Shown: positions 37,295 through 39,639 of the stretch, piece by piece
Layout: every line of letters begins with the position of its first letter
Numbering within the stretch: position 1 is the first letter of the stretch
Origin: an uncultured Lachnospiraceae bacterium
GTDB lineage: Bacteria; Bacillota; Clostridia; Lachnospirales; Lachnospiraceae
Length of the DNA: 39,639 bases
NCBI GenBank assembly: GCA_949915905.1
Contig: CATLEQ010000005.1
Span: forward strand, 1 to 39,639
Direction: 5' to 3'
Made by a program: the position numbers and the translations under genes
The notes under the pieces: model-generated
The model's input: the letters and a program-made list of their open reading frames with translations, nothing else
Databases searched by the model: none
What the model was told of the DNA's origin: nothing

Positions 37295-38250
37295 AGTAAC
37301 CCTCCTTGACTTTTCCTAATCTTATCGGCCATCTCACCAATCTTTCGCAGTCTGTGGTTTACCCCCGACTTGCCGACCGGCGGCGACACAAGTTCCCCCA
37401 ACTCCTTTAATGTCGCGTCCGGATGGGAGAGACGGGCAAGCGCCATGTCCTCCAATCCCTCCGGTAGTTTCTCCAAACCGATGGTGTCCCGCAGATATGT
37501 AATGTCCTCCACCTGCTTCACCGCCGCAGAAACCGTCTTGTTGATATTGGCCGTTTCACAGTTCACCTTGCGGTTTACCGTATTGCGCATCTCTTTTATA
37601 ATCCTTACATTCTCCAGCTCCATAAGAGAAATGTGCGCTTCCATGATATTTAACATATCTACGATTTGCTCGCCTTCTTTCAAGTACACGACATACGTCT
37701 TTTTTCTCTTCACTATCTTGGCATCCATCGAAAAGCCGCACATCAGCTCCTGAACCCGTGCCGCCATCTCACTTGCACCGCACACGATTTCAAAATGATA
37801 GGACTTGTTCGGGTCGCTCATCGAGCCCGCGGCGAGGAACGCGCCACGCAAAAAAGCCCGCCGGCAGCATGGCTGCCGGGTCACGATGGGATTCATCGCC
37901 CTGACCCTCTCAAATCCGTTTTGATACTCGTCTATCATTTTGACCGCCTGCAGGATGCGAAGTGCCTCCTCATGCCGACTCACTATGACAGAATATGAGG
38001 TACTATGCTTTTCCATGTTTCTGCGAATCGAGATATTACCTTCTATATTAAATGTTTTTTTGAGTAATGTAAAGACTTTTCTTGCAACAGCTTTATTTTC
38101 TGTATGAAATTTTATCCCGTAACAACCTCGCCCGTCAATCGTAATGCAGCCGCAAAAGCCGGTAAGTGCAGCCAATTCCGCGATTTGGCAGTGCCTGGCC
38201 TGGCTCCAATGTCTGGAAATTTCCTCCTTTACATTCGCCGAAAATGACAT
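37291..38250 (-). CDS. whiA: DNA-binding protein WhiA
   Basis: MSFSANVKEEISRHWSQARHCQIAELAALTGFCG...; C-terminal HPDATLKELGELVSPPVGKSGVNHRLRKI HTH. Confidence 0.95.
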   Translation of the reverse strand: MSFSANVKEEISRHWSQARHCQIAELAALTGFCGCITIDGRGCYGIKFHTENKAVARKVFTLLKKTFNIEGNISIRRNMEKHSTSYSVIVSRHEEALRILQAVKMIDEYQNGFERVRAMNPIVTRQPCCRRAFLRGAFLAAGSMSDPNKSYHFEIVCGASEMAARVQELMCGFSMDAKIVKRKKTYVVYLKEGEQIVDMLNIMEAHISLMELENVRIIKEMRNTVNRKVNCETANINKTVSAAVKQVEDITYLRDTIGLEKLPEGLEDMALARLSHPDATLKELGELVSPPVGKSGVNHRLRKIGEMADKIRKSQGGLL

Positions 38251-38260
38251 CTTTTTCCAC

Positions 38261-39121
38261 CTATCTTTTCTCAATATCCCGGTGTTCAATGCGTACGCCG
38301 TAATCCTCGTTTTGCTTCACGAACCGGTAAAGTTCGTTCGCCATCGTAACCGAACGGTGCTTCCCACCGGTGCAGCCCACCGCGATTACGAGCTGGTTCT
38401 TCCCCTCCAGAATATAATTCGGCAGCAAAAAACCAATCATGTCTTTGAATTTTTCCAAAAATTCCACCGCCCGATCGCTGTTTAAGACATAATTTTGTAC
38501 CTCCTCGTCATTCCCCGTCTTCTCTTTCAACCCCTCCACATAGTATGGGTTCGGCAGGAAACGCACGTCGAACACGAGATCCGCGTCCTGTGGAAGCCCG
38601 TACTTGAAGCCAAACGACATGACCGTGACGTACAAATTTTTAAAGTCTTTTCCTTCCACGAAAATCTTATCCAGTTCCGCCTTCAATTCCCTCGTCAGCA
38701 TCTTGCTGGTATCCAATATATAGGTCGCTTTCTGCTTTAGGAACGTGATTCGCTCCCGCTCCCTGGCAATGCCCGTCCCGACATGCCCTTCCCCGCCCAA
38801 CGGGTGCTGCCTTCTGGTCTCCTTGTAACGCTTCACCAGTACGTCGTCCTGCGCGTCCAGGAAAAGGATTTCACAGACCGTCCCCTGGCCATCCAGCCAG
38901 GTCGGATGCCCCGCCAGCTCATCCAATGCCTGCCCGTTGCGGATGTCAATCCCAAGTGCCGCCCTCTTGATATGCGCGTCCGGCCCCGACAGCATCTCGA
39001 CAAACCTCGGGATCAAAGGAATCGGCAGATTATCCACACAAAAATATCCCACGTCCTCCAATATTTTCAAAGCGGTGGATTTTCCCGCGCCGGACATCCC
39101 CGTCACAATCACAAGTCTCAT
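38261..39121 (-). CDS. rapZ: RNase adapter/nucleotide-binding protein RapZ (YvcJ)
   Basis: MRLVIVTGMSGAGKSTALKILEDVGYFCVDNLP; GFKYGLPQDADLVFDVRFLPNPYY; VAVGCTGGKHRSV. Confidence 0.96.
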   Translation of the reverse strand: MRLVIVTGMSGAGKSTALKILEDVGYFCVDNLPIPLIPRFVEMLSGPDAHIKRAALGIDIRNGQALDELAGHPTWLDGQGTVCEILFLDAQDDVLVKRYKETRRQHPLGGEGHVGTGIARERERITFLKQKATYILDTSKMLTRELKAELDKIFVEGKDFKNLYVTVMSFGFKYGLPQDADLVFDVRFLPNPYYVEGLKEKTGNDEEVQNYVLNSDRAVEFLEKFKDMIGFLLPNYILEGKNQLVIAVGCTGGKHRSVTMANELYRFVKQNEDYGVRIEHRDIEKR

Positions 39122-39162
39122 ATCTTAACACGCTCCTATTCATAAACCACCACAAATTCCGG

Positions 39163-39639
39163 TCAAAACTCTCCGATTCGCCTTACTTCCGGCTCAAGGC
39201 GCACTCCCGATGCGCTCTCCACCTTTTCCGCCACCTGCTCCATCAGAGAAACAATGTCCGCCGCCGTCGCACCGCCCTTGTTAATCACAAAGCCACAGTG
39301 TTTCTCGGACACCTGCGCGCCGCCGACCGAAAATCCCCTAAGTCCTGCGTCCTCTATCAGCTTCCCGGCAAAATGTCCTTCCGGCCGTTTGAAGGTACTG
39401 CCCGCGCTCGGATACTCCAACGGCTGTTTCTCCATCCTGCGCCGCTTCAACTCATCCATATTTTTTTGAATCTGGTTTACGTCGCCCTTTTTCAATTTCA
39501 AGGCAGCTCCCAATATGACGTCCTCGTTTTGGGCGAATATGCTGGTTCGATAACCCAGTTCCAGTTTTTCCACGGGAATTTCCCGAATTTCCCCGCTCGG
39601 CGCAAGTGCGCGTGCGCCAACGACCACCTGCTTCATTTC
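39163..39639 (-). CDS. murB: UDP-N-acetylenolpyruvoylglucosamine reductase, C-terminal part (5' end beyond right edge)
   Basis: PLEYPSAGSTFKRPEGHFAGKLIEDAGLRGFSVGGAQVSEKHCGFVINKGGATAADIVSL. Confidence 0.93.
   Translation of the reverse strand, partial: EMKQVVVGARALAPSGEIREIPVEKLELGYRTSIFAQNEDVILGAALKLKKGDVNQIQKNMDELKRRRMEKQPLEYPSAGSTFKRPEGHFAGKLIEDAGLRGFSVGGAQVSEKHCGFVINKGGATAADIVSLMEQVAEKVESASGVRLEPEVRRIGEF

Overview
The window looks like a Lachnospiraceae-type Firmicutes chromosome segment, with most genes on the minus strand. No prophage, IS element or CRISPR array was recognised. From left to right it contains: (i) an AzgA-like permease running off the left edge and missing from the ORF track; (ii) a LytTR two-component system next to a domain-permuted, doubly membrane-anchored GH3 enzyme and a lipoprotein; (iii) two Rpn-type PD-(D/E)XK nuclease genes; (iv) a candidate repeat-containing small RNA; (v) an aminotransferase, a MerR-TM/YbjQ pair, and three tandem FecR-TPR-YD-repeat lipoproteins with signs of mosaic recombination; (vi) an AAA ATPase, DegV, a truncated aminotransferase abutting glnN, fba, a GH25-LysM lysozyme and tRNA-Glu(CTC); (vii) a 992-aa in-frame fusion of a CheY-like receiver, CoA-disulfide-reductase-like flavoprotein, rhodanese, siroheme sulfite-reductase-like domain and two 4Fe-4S clusters, downstream of a fapA (DUF342) gene with an in-frame TAG; (viii) an ABC transporter, a lipid kinase with a charged tail, and the murB-rapZ-whiA-HPr-like cluster. 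The receiver/persulfide-sulfite reductase fusion is the strongest novelty candidate. All family calls come from reading motifs by eye; no searches were run.
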